This document shows, piece after piece, positions 12,081-44,150 of a stretch of DNA of 64,000 nucleotides. Under the pieces are notes generated by a model. The model did not search any database. It saw nothing but the letters and a program-made list of their open reading frames with translations, and was not told the DNA's origin. Position 1 is the first letter of the stretch; every line of letters starts with the position of its first letter. Origin of the DNA: Chanos chanos (Eukaryota > Chordata > Actinopteri > Gonorynchiformes > Chanidae); the NCBI RefSeq assembly GCF_902362185.1, contig NC_044509.1, positions 11,151,866 through 11,215,865 of the forward strand, written 5' to 3'. The translations under genes were made by a program, and so were the position numbers.

Positions 12081-15000
12081 TCATGCTACAGGGTTGTCTT
12101 CTACGGCAGCAGAGTCTTCCTCTGACATGAGGGGTTCTGACTCCTTAGAATCTTCAAGACGGAAAAGACTCACAACTCTGCAGAGGGAGAAAAAGGGCAT
12201 GTGATACACAGCGTTCTTACAAACAAAAAGAAAAAAAACACACACACACACACAAACACACAGGAAACGCAACACTGGACCTGAGAGGCCAGAAAGCATG
12301 AGGAACAGAGAATCATTAGGCGGTTCACGTAACCAGCCAGACAACCCGTAAAACAGGTTTCTCTCTGTTTCCAGTAGCATTCCAATTCACATATTCTTCT
12401 CTGGACAGAAATCTTGACGCTGTCGGGTTCTACCACAAAGAACACAACAAAGGATTTCATAGCACAGGATATGATCCGCCCTAGTTCCACTAATTAGCAC
12501 CAATCCACCGATCAGAAAGTCAGGAGACTGGGATCCTCCTCATGTAATTGGATTTGACCAGAATCTATTCTCAGTCGCTAAACAATAAGGATCAGAGCGA
12601 GTCGGTGCCTGAAGCCTCTAACTGTTACGTTCTTACAGGAAGCATCTTCCATGACACATTTATTTTAATATGCTGACACTGAATGATCATAACAGAGTGA
12701 TGCTGTTTGGGGTGTTATTTTTAAACTCAGCTGCTTTGTCTTTTTGCGAGTCACGATGACAAGCAGTTATTTCGCAGACTGTACGGCACAAAATGCTACA
12801 GTGATTTCATTTGGGAGAAAATCTTTAAATGTGAACTGTCAACCGTTATGACAAAGCTTAACACCAAAATGAGTGGGATACGAAAGTCCAAAACACATTT
12901 GTTTATTTGGTAGCAGACTGGGGAATTTTGAAACGGGCATTTATGCGTCTCTTTTTTGTGTACTTATTTTTTACCACTGACATATTATCGCGTGCTTTTT
13001 TTTTTTTTTTTAATCACTGACTTATTTTGTGTACTTTTTATCACTGACTCATAAAAAAGAAACACACACAACAATTTTAGACAGACAAAATTAGCCATCA
13101 TATCTGATTAACAGGAACTTCAAAAAAATACGAACGAGGTCAGTTTGCCTGCCGATGTGACTTTATTATGGAAGCCTGTGGCGTATGTTGGGGCGAAGTT
13201 TGATTGAGAGGTAGACGAAGATGATGAAGACTACTCACCCCAGAAGACTCAAAGGAATGACACAAAGTCCCGCCCCCAAAAGGAAAACAAAGCCGGGACA
13301 CCAGGCTACTGTGGCAGCATAGATACGGCTGAACACGGTGTATGCCACACTGCCGCTAAGGTTCTCCAAAAAGGCCACGCAGGCAAAGAGCGCCCCTGAA
13401 AGAGCCCAAAAAATAAAACCGCAGTATTTAGTGAGTATCTCAGACAGGAACAGCGAACACGTGGTTTAAGGAATTAAACAGAGCAGCTTTGGTTTAGTCG
13501 TGTTCACCTGATTTTTTTCAACAGGGTCCATTTAGAAGAGGTTTAAGGAATAACATTTGGGGAAAGAAAACACATCAGCAATAGAGAGGTCAAGTTCTGC
13601 TTCATTTTCTTTTTTCAGGTAAACAGAGTCAAACTCGACATCGAGTTTCAGTCACATGAAAAACAATGAGAGAAAGTGAAAAGAGCTCTCGGGACACAGA
13701 GGTGCAGTTACACAAGAGGTTTTGATATGGAACAGTCATCTTTTAAGTGCAGCTCTCACCTTGTTCGGACTTTGAGACAACCCTAGACATCAGTGAACGC
13801 ATGACAGGATAAGGCATGACGGCCAAGAGGGCCGGGACCCTCACTGAAAACAAACACATTGATGAGAACGTCAGTTTACCCCCGACGGGACAATGTTCAC
13901 ACTTCATACACGAATTGTGTAACAAGTGAGGAAAGCTGAAAACAACAGTGGTTTAGATATTGGATTTCCACATGATCAAACAGAACTTGAGTACTTGAAT
14001 GACATCAAGGCCTTGCACTGACAGCGGTTTGTTAAAGCTTAGAGGAAAACCTTTATAATACATACAATCATAATTTGATTAGCTTACTTCTTGACGCTTT
14101 TTTTTTTTATTATTATTTGAGCAAGCAATCTTGTGTAATAAACAAATAAAGTAATCAGATAAGACCGGTTAGCGCTGCCAAATAAAACAGGCAGTTGTTC
14201 CCTGATGACTGCAGTCATAAACACTTTGCCATAAAAAAAAGAAGAAATCTAATTACCTTTTTGAGAGCAATGCATGTTGCTAATTACATTTTTTATTTAA
14301 GATAAATTCACATTGTGTTGTTGAATTGTGCTTAAGAATTTCTTTAAGCTAAGTTTCACGAGGATGAAATCGATTCAAATGTAATTTACTGCACAGTCAT
14401 AAACCCCAAAGGCAGATACAAGAGTCAGCGGATATTTAATCAATTCTAATACCAGATGTCCCAGTAAATAAAAGCTTTCAAATGACATGCAATTTAATTA
14501 TCTATGGGGTTGCCGATCACTGTTTAATTTGATTGAGACCAGGTGTAACCATGAACCCGAGGAGTACTTTCACAAGGAGCACAAGTTCATTCTTACCTAG
14601 AAACATCATTAGGGTGGTTTTGGCAAAGGCAGTCATCAGCGCACCGGTCATGACCGACAGCATGCCGATTAAGACGATGACCAGGTCGGGCAAACAGCGC
14701 GAAAACAGAGCCACGCCGAAGAAGCTGGTGATGAAGACGGTTGTGGAGAGAGCCGAGCCGTAACCAATAAGAATCTCACTCCAGCAGAGCGGCTCGTTTA
14801 GCTCGTACAGGGTGACGACCGCCGAGCCACCCGAGCCGGCGAAACAGAAGGAGGTGAAGGTGATGAGCAGAAGTCCCAGCAGCCAGTTCCTCTTCGGAGT
14901 GCCTGCCACAAAGAGGCGACAGATCCCTGACACGAGCTTCCGCAAAGCCATACCTCGCGGGGCGTCCTCGTTCGAACGATCTATTACCCTGCTCTCCTCC

Positions 15001-16378
15001 AAGAAGAAAACTGCATAGAGAACGTTGATACAGTGAAACAGGGCGGAGGTGAATATGGGCCAGTTAAAACCGGCCGCCCTGAGAAAATAACCCGTGCTGA
15101 TGGACGCCACGCCCGAGAGGAGGCCGATGACCATGTCCACCCCAGCCATACGGAGCGTCTTCTGCTTGCCATCCTCACAAAGGTCTGCCACGTAAGAGAA
15201 ACAGCCCCCCAGAATGGTGCCCAGACCGCCAAAGAGCGAACTGACGAACGTGGCCACGATGAGCAGGTACAGGTTGAGTTCGAAAAAAGAGATAGCCAGG
15301 AAGGACACCGTGTAGACCACCGAACCTAACAGGGGGAGGACGATCGTGATTTTGCGTCCCCGGTGGTCGCTGTAGGCCACCAGGAAGAGAGTCACAATCA
15401 GACTGGGGATCATGGAAAACAGCTCAGTGTACATGGAGAAGAGAGAGGCTGCCCTCTGCACCTCCTAAAATGAAAAAAAAGGGAAAAACAAGAAGAAGAC
15501 AGATGGACTGTCACATGAAAAAATATCAAAATATCCTAAAAGTGGGCAATTACCTCTGAAGAATGAGGAACATTTAAGAAAAAGACAAAAAAAACACGAG
15601 CAACATTTCCTTGTTTTAAACACTCTTTGAGCAAATAGATCTTTCTTATGCTGAAGGATTGCGCTCTACAAAAAGGGGAAGTAAGAGGAAGCAAGGGGAA
15701 AATTATAGGTGATGAGCGTAGCGCTGTTATATGAAAAAAGAAGGCTATCACACCTCTACCATTAGAAAAAAGAAAAGAATATACAGCAGGCCTATATGGT
15801 ACCAGGTGTGAAGAAACTCTATACCCTTATCACACCTAATGACCCTCCTCCTTGTGGTTTGCTTGTTACATTTTAAAAACACGTTATACTTTTAAAGAAA
15901 TCCTTTTCTACCACATACTAGTAATTGTTCTTGTAAAATGTAAGAGACCTGACATTACAGTACTTTTAGAGACGGCCATTTGGGCAGCCACTAACATTTG
16001 GAGACTGAAACTGACATTCACACAGATTTGCACACATTACATGTTGTTAACATGTAAGAACTGTAAAAACATGGTCACGCGGGTTTTTTTCGCCAGTACG
16101 CTCTTCGTTACGCCAAGGACGCGCGTGATACTCAAGTAATATTGATTAAGACAAAACTACAGTGCGTGATACAAATTGCAGGTACTAACCTCATGGTAAG
16201 TGGAGTGATTACTGCTGTTAGGAGCGCATCGAGAGCTGTTGTCCGTTATGGGGTAGGAGGTATTGGTGAGCTCCTGCCAAAGTCGGCGGTACACATATTG
16301 CTGCACCAGGGGATACACTATAAAACTTGCGAACGCATACACAGCAATGATTGGTTCCACGAAGTATAACTTCTTCAT
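12081..16378 (-). CDS. slc46a3: Solute carrier family 46 member 3 (lysosomal MFS transporter)
   Basis: Five coding exons on the minus strand: 16378-16190, 15464-14597, 13843-13760, 13395-13239 and 12177-12081 (stop TGA). All splice sites are GT-AG and phases agree; the total is 464 aa, against 461 aa for human SLC46A3 as I remember it. The N terminus KKLYFVEPIIAVYAF and the block RVPALLAVMPYPVMRSLMS match SLC46A3 rather than SLC46A1 or A2. Exon 1 encodes TM1 and a luminal loop with N-glycosylation sequons (NTS, NSS). SDHRGRK at about residues 95-101 is the MFS loop 2-3 motif. The cytosolic tail contains ESEPLM, an acidic dileucine-like signal fitting lysosomal sorting. The family exports small solutes and catabolites from lysosomes, driven by protons (known for the family; substrate not visible here). 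The gene is transcribed away from synj1. Confidence 0.95.
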
Positions 16379-16404
16379 TGTTGAAAAAGAAAGTCGTCTT
16401 CACA

Positions 16405-16870
16405 CCTAAACATGAATATAACATACCTTATTTCTCTTCAATTGTCTGTTTAAGTAATGGAGAGACTGTATTTAAATTCAATAAAGAAATTAATCAATCG
16501 GCACACACATTGTTATTTTTTTTCTGTCTAAACAGGCTAAACCAATTACTAAAGTCTGGCTGGAGAACTGTTTGAACAGGCAATGGTTTTGTTGCATCAA
16601 GGCAATTAAATGTGGTTTATGAGTTCTGCACAAATGGGACAAATTGTACAAAGACACAAGACCCAAAGAACACCGCACAATAAGTTGCACTGTTAAACAA
16701 TATCACCGAAGACCTCTGCAATAGGGTACTTTGCGACATATACACATAAATATGGCACGATATGTAGTTCATTTCCTTACCTTACACTTGCATCTGTCAT
16801 CTGTCGGTGTACTGCTAGACAGGATCAATACTCCTTTATCTCCTTGCTTATGAAACGTTACTGACGCTTT
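16405..16870 (-). other. Probable 5' untranslated exon and first intron of slc46a3
   Basis: On minus, a noncoding exon could end at 16781 with donor TAAG|GTAAGG. The ATG exon has a plausible acceptor TTTAG|GTGTGAAG, placing its start at 16405, 27 nt upstream of the start codon. The exon's 5' limit near 16,870 is a guess. Confidence 0.45.
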
Positions 16871-16912
16871 ACAAAACATTTATTTCCTGTACTGGTTGTC
16901 TCGTGCTTTGTG

Positions 16913-16965
16913 ATTGGACATATTACTCTACTGAACAATTTTCATTGGTGAGTGATAGTGCCAAT
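16913..16965. promoter_or_regulatory. Cluster of three CCAAT boxes, slc46a3 promoter candidate
   Basis: ATTGG at 16913-16917 and 16944-16948 and CCAAT at 16961-16965 lie within 53 bp just upstream of the proposed slc46a3 5' exon. No TATA box is evident there. Clustered CCAAT motifs suggest NF-Y binding (inference). Confidence 0.5.
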
Positions 16966-18050
16966 CATTCGGGAGCTCCTCACTCAACCTAAGTGTCGCA
17001 GGTTGTCCTGCAAACCTTTTACTCGAAGTGCATGGGGTTAGCTGTTATTTACTGTTCAATGATATCAGCTCTGCTCATATATTTTGTTGCATGCTACGGA
17101 AATTACGGTTGACATTGATAAACACTGAAGTGGACCTTGCTATTGAAACATGCATGGGCTATAAGAGTTTGTGTAACTTTCTAAACGATGACGTGAGATA
17201 TGTATACTCCTGTTATCTAATTTTACAAAGAGCGGAAAATAGATACTATTAATCACAGGAAAAGGTAAAGCGTTAAGGAAATAGCACTAACGATATATTT
17301 AATCGTTTGCACAAAGAGTTACATGGTTGCTACAGCTCACAAATCCTTCTCTCTTTCTAATACAAAGATTCTTTTGAGTTGAAACCAAACCTCCGTCATT
17401 TCGCATCTCAAGCGAAACAGTTGATTACAAAGATACTTGCCTTAGTTTAATTACATAATAGAATAGCAAAACACATAGGCTCATATTTATGAAGTTTTTC
17501 AGAAGTGGACCCCACCAACAAACGTTTTCCACGTAGTGCTGCCTGGAAAATATTAGTATAAACAGATCACTAATGAATGCGATTATGAAAACAGGAGGAA
17601 TTAAACTGACGGCTGAGAAATACTCGTAAAGCACCTCATAAAATTTGAAACTAAATCAAACTCTAACAGCAATCTAAAATATTTATTAATAAATAATTTT
17701 CTGAATTTGAACTTCAGAATCAGTCATCGGACTTTCAATACTTTGGTAACTGGCAAATCAATTTTGTGAACCCTTATTCTGAAAAAGAGGAAATAAGAAT
17801 TCTGTTCTATAGATCTGGTCTGTTCTATACATTGAAATCGGTCTTACTCATTAGTAATTTTTTAAATTTTAGAAAATTTCGAACAAAAAGATGAGGTATG
17901 GATGGAATTTACATTTTAAATGATAGCGTCGCAATTCTGTTGCAATTTTTGACAGCAACGTTTCAAGAACTATATTTGTGACTGTCCGTTGCGACTGTCC
18001 TTTACGGTAACTTAAAAGGGGGCGGCAGGAACGACAGTCCTGGCGGAAAA
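16966..18050. other. Intergenic between slc46a3 and synj1
   Basis: A/T-rich sequence between two divergently transcribed genes. I see no exon or strong repeat. Confidence 0.5.
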
Positions 18051-18059
18051 CGCGTCCAC

Positions 18060-18166
18060 TATAAATAATGGGAGGGATTATGGGAGGGATTTCCAGCTAG
18101 CCGACTAGCTAGCTGTTTTGTTAAGCAAATGCCACTGTCAAGCCAGTGAAGACACAACAGTGACAG
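18060..18166 (+). promoter_or_regulatory. synj1 core promoter and 5' untranslated exon
   Basis: TATAAATA at 18060-18067 follows a GC-rich block containing GGGGGCGG at about 18,019. A noncoding exon starts downstream and ends at 18166 with donor ACAG|GTAGGA. The second exon begins at 19222 after CTCCTTAG, 30 nt before the ATG. The transcription start is inferred. Confidence 0.55.
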
Positions 18167-19251
18167 GTAGGACAGATATAACAGTTTGCTTTCTTGGTTA
18201 TATAATGAAATCGATCATCACATCAAATATCTTGTCGGTTTTGTAAGCATCCACAGAACTGACAGTTAAGCCACTACGAATTAGTAATGTCCGCAAAAGA
18301 CTACAAGTGTAGAACAGAAGAAGCTATGCTAGCCACCTAGCCAAGGGTAACGTTAGTTTAGGATTGACCGGAGACGCATAGTTTTGTTAGCGTGAACTAG
18401 ATTTCTAGTTCTAAGCAGCAAGGTTAATGTTATTATACGTACCGTTTAAACGCAAAATTCCATTTACATAAAGATGCATTTGCACCGAAAGGCAGAGGTT
18501 GTTAAAGGAAAGAACCCTCGCACAGTATTTTGGTATCTTACTGATAATCACTTTGCGCTGACTGTTCCTTGCTAACGCTGTGAATGTAAACTAGGTTAGC
18601 TGTCGCTAGCGCACCTGTGAAGCTAATGATAGTTTAATATTATTTTGAGCTAAGTGCCAGGCATCAGCACTGCAGTACCGTCTATACATCACCGATGATG
18701 ATTCAAGAGCAATCATAGAAATCGAGGTTTATCATTATAGCGGTTCCTAGTCTATAAATAAAAAGGTAGCATGCTAACCTCGTCACGAAGCCGCATCTCT
18801 AAGAAACGGTCTGAGGGGATAAACCATAATCTAATGTGAAAGCTACGTGCTTGCTGTGCAAATTGCTGTTATAAACTATTTCTTAATGTGTAATTAGTAA
18901 ACCCTCTATTTTAGGGACGAATGATGTTCTATCTGCACGTTAGTGTTTTGCCAGTCATGTTCCATAGAAAACGGTAGCCCTGGTAAGACGTAAGATGCCC
19001 TGTTTGAAGGCAGTGGTTCTCCTCTTGTCAAGGCCACTCTGTCACTCTGCAGTGAACACTGCACAGTATACCGTCACCAGATGATATTTATACTTTTATT
19101 CGGATCGGAGGTCGGGAATCGAGATGCACCTCATGAAACACGCGATACGGAGCTGTGTTTGTTATTGTTTTCAATAAATCGTGTTCTAAACGCATTATAA
19201 TTCTGTGCATTTTCTCCTTAGGTTGGAAACAGGTTGTGTCAAACATCAACA

Positions 19252-37815
<18,564 letters not shown>

Positions 37816-38467
37816 CACAAAAATCAAATGTTTTGGGGGGGGGGGGGTATCACGAGTATCAGGTTTAAGCCCTAAAAAGAAAATATATAAGTCTTTCACC
37901 CCTGTCCAAAAAAACAAAAAGATTAGAATATTTTAGAGTTCTGTTCTAAAGATGGAAATCAACACAACAGTATGTGAACACATACGATTCTTGTGTTGTT
38001 TACATTTTAGCAGAAAACTTGTGCCTGTATATATGCATAAATATTTCGAAACGCACAAAGGTGTGTTAGGAGGAAAAAAAAGAAACAATATTGTGCAATA
38101 TTTGACTGCTCTGTGGTTCTATGTAATTCTTCACGTATACAGTATCTCCACTTTTACATGCATATTCAGTAAACAAACCAGGCGACACACCTAGCTGACT
38201 GCAAGAAATGCAGCGTTTCTCTAAGGAAAATAAATAAATCTTAAATGAATAAATAACAGCTGTTTTTGCACATTTTAAATTATTGCTGACCTGCAAAAGG
38301 AAACTGCCATCTCTGTTCTGTTCTGTCATGCACTGGTGTACCTGTTAAAGAAATGGAAAAAATCCTTTTGACATGCAGAGATTTTTAAAACACGAAAAGA
38401 TTATTGTTCCGTCATATTTCCTCCATCACATGGCTTAATTAGCCCCACAAGCTTCATTCAAAAAAAG

Positions 38468-38511
<44 letters not shown>

Positions 38512-38888
38512 TTTTGCTACCACTCTCTTACCATGAATGTAAATTTCATTCCTCATTGCCTCTCATCTTTTTCTTCTTTTGTTTTTTCCTGACCAAACAG
38601 CATGGCATTAACTATGTTTGAATAACTTACAGAATTCGCTATTCTCTGAGTGTTACTCTGCAGTGGAGATCTGCAAGTTCGTTGGCCATTTACCGTGTTT
38701 CTTGCTCTCTATCTCTCTCTCTCTCTCCCTTCCACCCATGTCTCCTTGTAAATGCCTGCCTATCTAACTTGCTTAGTTGTACAAGTTGTGGAAATATATA
38801 TCTTTGCATATATACATAGTAGTTATGTAACGTTTTTCTCCAAGTGTGAAAAATGTAAACAAGTTTAATTGTATACATATTTATTCAT

Positions 38889-38891
38889 GTG

Positions 38892-38927
<36 letters not shown>

Positions 38928-39007
38928 GTATGTGTGTGTGTATGTATATGTGTGTATATATATATACACATACAAACACACACACACACACATACATACA
39001 TACATAT
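38889..39007 (+). repeat. Inverted (TG)n-(TA)n-(CA)n hairpin
   Basis: A long TG run passes through TATATATATATA into a CA run, so the two arms are complementary. In a plus-strand transcript it would fold as a long RNA hairpin inside the synj1 3' UTR. Confidence 0.75.
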
Positions 39008-40840
39008 GTTTGTTTGTGTGTCATATCTGAGACGCACTGAAAAGCTTTTTGTCCTTTAGGCTTTCAAGTTCACATTGAAGCCAAAGTTTGAAGTTTTCAG
39101 GATTGTGGGGAGAGATACATATCTGTTTTGTTTGGCGTGAGTGACCTACCTGCCTCCCTCTCGTCAGCAGTGTATGTGACCCCTGTGCTTTTTGGTTTAT
39201 CCCGGTTTTAAAGGTCCGAGCCGAAGCGTCCTGTGCTTTAAGGAATGTGGTGTACTCGTGTCCGTGAGGTCTGGTAATAGTCTCGGATGTCTGGGAGACA
39301 CTAATCTTTACTGAGGCTACAACAGTCAGGGCTTTGCTTTTTTTCAGGGCTGTTTAGATTTTTATCACAGAGATGGTTGTCATTTTAACACAAGGTTTTT
39401 TGGGTTTTTTTTCCCCCTGATAAATCCGTTTATTACATAAAGGAACACTGTGTTGTGTTTTGGGGGTGCTGTGTGGTTAATGTGTTGTAACTGCGCAAGT
39501 ATGGTTGTGTTTACATCACTGTTTGAGAATTTAATTGTTTTGTTTTTGTTTTTTCTTTTTCTTTTTTTTTTTAATCCGTCAGAGCTGACCTTTACGAGCA
39601 ATTTGCTGGCACTGAAACCAGTCACTTATCTGCTCCATCCATCAAAAGTGTTTAAAAAGAAAAAAAAATAGTTTTTCTTCAGGGCCTTGTGTGGCTGGGA
39701 AATTTGCATGTACAGCCTTGTTACAAATAATTATCTGCTTCACAAGTCACTGTCTTACCTTGGGCTCTGGGCTCATTTTCCGCTATGCACTGGCATGAAC
39801 CCAGATAGATTAAAAAAAACAACAACAACAACAACATGACACATCCCTAGATCATCACTCCTCTTACTGTTCTGACTACTGTGCGTTCCTTACTGTATTA
39901 ATGCATTCATACCAACAGGTGTTTCTACCATCATTTTTCTTCTGTTATTATTCGGAGACGCTTTATGACTTGAGTCTTTGTTCCATCTCACTACAGTATG
40001 AAATATGATAGATGTACCTGCCAGATTATGCTACAAAGTGAGGTCGTGGTTTGTTTGGGGGTTTTTTTGTTGTTGTTGTTTTGTTTTTTGGTTTTTTTTT
40101 TTCCTTGGGAGGTGGTGTGATGTCTTTTGTATTATCTGCTTTTGGCCTCTCCAGGTTTATGTGTAAAATGAAATATCAGGCTATGATGTCAGTTGGGTTT
40201 GTTTGACGTAAGTAAAATAATGTGTGACTTCTGTGATTTTAAGGAGTCGTAAAAAAAAAAAAATATTGTCAGCTTTTGTTTCTCTGCACTAAAAAAAAGG
40301 AACAGATTGTTCTAAATCAGTCATTTAGTCTGGGCCTTGAAGCGTAAGCAGGGTCTTGAAACGCGAGCCAGCAAAATACCAAGATAACGTGTTGTGCACT
40401 TTTTAACGACCTGTCAGAGATACCTACAGTTGCCATTGCGCTACGAAGCAGCAGCAGATTCAGACGTCTTCAGAATTGTGGCGGGGCTGTTTTCAGATTA
40501 CCCGAGATTATATAACCACTAATTAGCATTAAATGTGCTGTTCAGGTGTATTCAGTATAAATGGGAAAACGTTCAATTTCAAACTGTAGCAAGTGCTTTA
40601 AGTCTTGTATGTTTAAGAGGCAAGGTTTTATAGGAAGCCGCTGGGTTCCTTTTGTGAGGTTGACGTTCCTTTCTTAGCCTTAGGTGAATTAGTCAAAAGA
40701 ATCTTGTATTGTTGACCATATTATGTATGTATTACATGAACACGAAACTAAAAATGAAAAATTAGTATCCACTTCGTGATTAAAGTGCATATCAAAGTGC
40801 ACATTGATGTATGACGCAATTGGTGTTGTCTGTATGCAAT

Positions 40841-40846
40841 AATAAA
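40841..40846 (+). terminator. Distal polyadenylation signal of synj1
   Basis: AATAAA followed by a T-rich region (about 40,875-40,890), 150 bp before the cfap298 promoter region. Confidence 0.5.
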
Positions 40847-41016
40847 TGTACATCAACATGTAACTTTGTGTATATTCTTTTTTTTCCCCTGCCCTCTCCC
40901 GTTTAGGATGACTCCACACAGTATAGAAATTATACAAATGAACATTGTATTCGCATTTTGTGGTCTATTATATGCTATATATTACGGTACAAGGATTTTA
41001 GCATGACGTAGGGGTT

Positions 41017-41451
41017 CTACCGGAAGTCATAAGACAGGCCGCTGGATGTGAACAGCAGGTTGAACTACGTACAGTGAGGAGAAAGCAGAAGGGTAAAGTT
41101 TATCAGTTTAATCGACATTAGATAAAGCGTTGCAATAATTGAACTGCCAGTTATGATGCCATAGACTGAGTTTTATCAGCTGAAATTTCAAACCATTTTA
41201 TTTGTTCTAAAATTGTTGCTGGTTAGCTACCAGAAAGTTCTGCAGCTAGAGACACCTGTGTTTTACTTCGGTTCCATGGCAACGCAAGCTAACGCGTAGC
41301 GCTAAAAAGAATGATTCAGCTTTACAGTTGAATCAACATTTCAGGGGCAGTATTTCATTTTTTATAAAATCACGTAGAAAGCGAATACAAGTCGTGACTG
41401 TGTTCTGAACAGATATTTGTCTCTTTTGACCAGATAAAGCGTGAGGCAGCG
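41017..41451 (+). promoter_or_regulatory. cfap298 promoter, 5' UTR and its intron
   Basis: ACCGGAAGT at about 41,019 is an ETS-family site. A 5' noncoding exon ends at 41092 (AGAAGG|GTAAAG), and the ATG exon begins at 41434 after TTTTGACCAG, 18 nt before the start codon. The transcription start is not visible. Confidence 0.5.
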
Positions 41452-43825
41452 ATGGTCCAGCTTCACGTTAAACGCGGTGATGAGAGTCAGTTCCTTTTCA
41501 ACACCACTGTTGATGTATCGCTGGAGACACTGATTAAAGAAGTCACAGCTCTCTATAACGGGAAGCTGAAAGTAGAGCGGATATGTTCAGGTGAGCTAGC
41601 AGGAACCTTGTTTTGTCCTGGAAACTGTAGTTGCCAGTAACTGCAGAAGCTGCTTACAATACAATGCAGTAATCTGGCGTCTGCGCTATCAGACTACAAA
41701 TGTTACTGAGTAAACATCATAGGAACAGAGTTACACAGGCGGAAGTCTGATACTGGAACTTCCCTAACAATTTCGGTTTTTTCCAATGGAATTCCAGGCA
41801 TTCAGGGAAAGCCACTGAGTTTTACCAGGACTCCTCTAGCATTTTAAATCAATGTCAGTCTTGGAAATATACTTATGCCTACTACTACTACAAATACCAT
41901 GTAGCGTACTAACACTCTACATTGGAATAGGCGACGACCGCTTTGTTGTATGTGTCTAAACTGTGTAGTTTAATTTCAGTCTGATGTATGTGCTTCCACA
42001 GAAATACCCGAGCTTGCGGATCACGGGATAACGCTTCCTCCGAACATGCAAGGGCTCACAGACGATCAGGTCACCGATCTGAAACTCAGGGATGAGTGGG
42101 AAGACAAGTGTGTCCCCGGCGGTGGTGCAGTCTTCAATAAGGATGACACTGGACGCAGAAATGGACACGGTAAGCACAGATCAGTCAGCCTGTGAAGATG
42201 GGAAATAAAGAATGTTGATTTAATCACAAAGATTGTCTTTATTTTCCCTGTATTTACACTTATTATTTATCACACAATGTTATGCCTCACTCCCTTCCCA
42301 AGGATGTAATAATTAACATGTTTTTACATGGGGGTTTTGGGGGTTTTTTTTGGTCTTTTTATAGTAATCACATCATTTTCATCCTGTTGATAAATTATAA
42401 ATTGTTAACTATGAAAACACAGAAAAACAGATTGCTCACTGAACACTTATTGACTTCACTGAGGTTATTGACAGTGAGGTTATTAGGAGGTTATTGTCAT
42501 GCTTTATTATATGTTTGTTGAGGACTTTGTCAGACATGAGAAGATTGAACGTTTTAAGTATATAAACCTTTTTTGTCATTCAGCCCCAAATCAGAGAATG
42601 AAGGATGTTTTAATGAAAACTGTGGAAGAGGCCAAAGCTTTGATTTCAAAAGTAAGTAATATGTGAGTGACTTTAATTTTTCGTACAGTTATTAACTGGC
42701 CTGCTTGCAGGTTTAAGTTGTTTTTAGACAACCTGTTTTCTGTTCCTTTCAGAAACAAGTTCAAGCAAATGTTTGCGTTACCATGGAAATGGTGAAAGAG
42801 GCTTTGGACCAGCTCAGAGGTGCAGTCATGATTGTTTACCCAATGGGTCTACCTCCGCACGATCCGATCCAGATGGAATTTGAGAATAAAGAGGATCTAA
42901 CTGGAACACAGGTAGCTGATGCCTTTTCATCCGTCTTTGCCTCAGCCTTTTATCCTTCATTAAATGATCTAACCGGGTTTGCGGAGTTGATGTAAACGCC
43001 GCGATGTCCCTCTGCCCAGGCGTCTTTGCAGGTGATACCGGAGGAAGAGGCTCAGTTATGGTGGGCAAGTAAAGAGATGCAGCGTGGGAAAAAATTGCAA
43101 GACTATGTGGGGAAAAACGAGAAAACGAAGATTGTGGTCAAATTACAAAAGGTTTGTTGGGGGGGGGGGGGGGGTAATCTGTATCTCTATTCTTTTCTTC
43201 GGACGTTCAGGCGAAACACTAGATTACCTCGTCCGCCCAACGACTGCCGATTCATCTCACCTTGTCCAGTTGGCTGGATTTTTGCACGATTTAAAGAAAA
43301 GAGAGGGATCTGATTGTCACACCAAATTAATGAAAGTGTTTCACTGTATTTTCTATATTTTCGGGGTAACAGTAAGGTTTGCTTTCAAGGTTTCCTCAGT
43401 TTTAATAAGTTACGGTCAAATGGTTATCAAGTGTTGCTTTGTCTTTCAGAGGGGTCAGGGTGCACCGGCACGAGAGCCAGTGGTTAGTGAGGAGGAGCAG
43501 AAACAGATGATGTTACACTATTACAGACGACAGGAGGAACTCAAGGTGAGGCAGTCCCCAAATTCAGTCTTCTCTCAGCCGTAACTCAGCTTCTTACATC
43601 ACGCATCTATTTGATGACCTCTTTATTAAATATCGAATTTCAACATTGTTCCCTCAGCATGCTTCGGTGTCACCGAATGTTTTGTGTTTTTTGTCGTTTT
43701 TCTGTCGTTTACAGAAACTGGACGAAACTGATGACGACGCCTACCTAAACTCCGAGTGGTCGGATCGGCAGGCGCTGAAAAGACAGTTTCAAGGGCTGGC
43801 AGATATCAAATGGAGACCCAAATAG
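41452..43825 (+). CDS. cfap298: Cilia- and flagella-associated protein 298 (kurly)
   Basis: Seven coding exons: 41452-41590, 42002-42169, 42584-42651, 42753-42911, 43020-43151, 43450-43545 and 43715-43825 (TAG). Phases agree; total 290 aa, the same as human CFAP298 (C21orf59) as I remember it. The N terminus MVQLHVKRGDESQFLF, the block GAVMIVYPMGLPPHDPI and the C terminus DIKWRPK are diagnostic. It has no enzyme motif. It is a cytosolic and ciliary factor needed for outer dynein arm assembly and ciliary motility; loss gives the kurly phenotype in zebrafish and primary ciliary dyskinesia in human (family knowledge). It lies downstream of synj1 on the same strand and converges with eva1c. Confidence 0.96.
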
Positions 43826-44144
43826 ATGGTCAGAGATTACTCTTCTGGACTCAACACGACAGTGCTATTGTTCTTTTCTCTGTGTGGATATCAACGCCTT
43901 AAAGACTGGCACACAATGAGGCATTCTTCAACAGAGAGTCTGTTTGTTCTCTCTCCACTCTGTTTCATTGTACAGAGCCACAAAAAGATTATAATATATC
44001 TAAGCTGGCTTTTTTATTTTTGTTTCTGGTACAATTTGACTACATTAACTGTGCTCTAGTGTTTCTTAATTAAAAGAGAGTTGACTTGATTGCCTAAAGA
44101 GCTGATCTTTGAATGCAAATCTTTTATGTCCTTGAACTGTCATT

Positions 44145-44150
44145 AATAAA
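44145..44150 (+). terminator. Polyadenylation signal of cfap298
   Basis: AATAAA 320 nt after the cfap298 stop, followed by G-rich then T-containing sequence. It is the nearest canonical signal. Confidence 0.6.

Larger units (their letters stand above)
37816..40870 (+). other. synj1 3' UTR
   Basis: No coding potential follows the TAA. A/T-rich, with candidate signals AATAAA near 38,228 and at 40841-40846. It carries (CA)n at 38475-38504, a TG/TA/CA inverted microsatellite at 38,889-39,007 and several long T runs. Its full extent is inferred from the last signal before the cfap298 promoter. Confidence 0.6.
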
